This document shows positions 63,742 to 64,000 of a stretch of DNA of 64,000 bases, piece after piece. Location: the NCBI RefSeq assembly GCF_000969985.1, contig NZ_CP009526.1, positions 2,914,001 to 2,978,000 on the forward strand. The letters run 5' to 3'. A model generated the notes under the pieces. It worked only from the letters and a program-made list of their open reading frames with translations. It searched no databases and was not told the origin of the DNA. Both the position numbers and the translations under genes were made by a program. Source of the stretch: Methanosarcina barkeri str. Wiesmoor (GTDB lineage Archaea; Halobacteriota; Methanosarcinia; Methanosarcinales; Methanosarcinaceae). Each line of letters begins with the position of its first letter. Position 1 is the stretch's first letter.

Positions 63742-64000
63742 TTATTCACCAAATTGTGCAACAAGAGTTTCATATCCAGCTGATTTTTCAGTAGAACCAC
63801 CTGTTTTATCTCCAACTCCTTTTGGACCAGGCCCAACTATAGTATTAGAGTACACAACAAATTGAAATGTTAGTGGAACGTTATCTCCAATGTATTTTCC
63901 ATTGTGTAAGATTGAATCATCTTTTCTGATGTACATCTGTCCTTTATGCCCAAAGTAAGGTTTAGGAATAACTTCATTATCGTTATCGTTGACTTTAAAT
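63742..64000 (-). CDS. Unknown protein, C-terminal part, first visible gene of the sarcinarray operon
   Basis: The minus-strand frame is open to the window edge, so the N-terminus is outside. The visible 86 residues include KPYFGHKGQMYIRKDD, VPLTFQFVVYSNTIVGPGPK and end ETLVAQFGE. The composition suggests a beta-rich domain; family not recognised. Its stop is two bases from the next start. Confidence 0.6.
   Translation of the reverse strand, partial: FKVNDNDNEVIPKPYFGHKGQMYIRKDDSILHNGKYIGDNVPLTFQFVVYSNTIVGPGPKGVGDKTGGSTEKSAGYETLVAQFGE

Overview
The window reads as chromosome of a methanogenic archaeon of the genus Methanosarcina. The reasons are AT-rich, unusually long intergenic stretches, archaeal-type ribosome binding sites (GGAGG/GGTG) with ATG, GTG and TTG starts, and Methanosarcina-typical genes: pyruvoyl arginine decarboxylase, DUF2180, DUF2551 and DUF2769 proteins, an AnfO-like protein, an EchC-like hydrogenase subunit, an archaeal Roco protein and sarcinarray surface proteins. 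The species is not assigned. No rRNA or tRNA gene and no CRISPR array was seen.

Layout. 1-4564 (+): end of a polyprenol-linked glycosyltransferase, a flippase-like membrane protein, a methyltransferase and a large YfhO-like membrane protein, i.e. a surface glycan or lipid-sugar region. 4.8-10.1 kb (-): pdaD and two paralogous HyuA-type hydantoinases. 10.6-19.7 kb (+): a small HTH protein, a RelE/ParE-type toxin-antitoxin pair, an ABC exporter, two unrelated HExxH metalloproteases, an orphan HepT-like protein and a CNNM/CorC transporter-like protein. 19.9-23.0 kb (-): a secreted protein built of 33-residue repeats with 10 cysteines each, and an alpha/beta hydrolase whose lipoprotein signal lies in another frame. 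23.5-30.5 kb (-): a tightly overlapping four-gene operon with a 1066-residue FtsZ/tubulin-like protein, a polytopic membrane GTPase and two single-pass membrane proteins. It matches the FtsZ-like membrane-remodelling systems predicted by Makarova and Koonin and is the most interesting system here. 31-36.3 kb: a PAS-only protein, DUF2769, AnfO-like and PrsW. 36.3-50.7 kb: a gene graveyard (frameshifted dehydrogenase, MEDS fragment, three transposase relics, MBL fragment, cas1 relic) between intact genes for a nitroreductase, secreted phospholipase C-like protein, TPR protein, methyltransferase, ferredoxin and M6 protease. 51-53.9 kb (-): a cluster of small redox or Cys-rich proteins. 56.4-57.1 kb (+): two winged-helix proteins inside a duplicated intergenic block. 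59.2-61.9 kb (-): a Roco LRR-GTPase. 62.4-64.0 kb (-): an operon with two sarcinarray surface proteins.

Two themes run through the non-coding DNA. First, at least four families of roughly 110-133 bp terminal-inverted-repeat elements (MITEs) occur. One duplicated the ribosome-binding site of pdaD and one supplies the last codons of the Roco gene. Second, a dozen unrelated short tandem-repeat arrays (unit 11 to about 62 bp) lie between genes.
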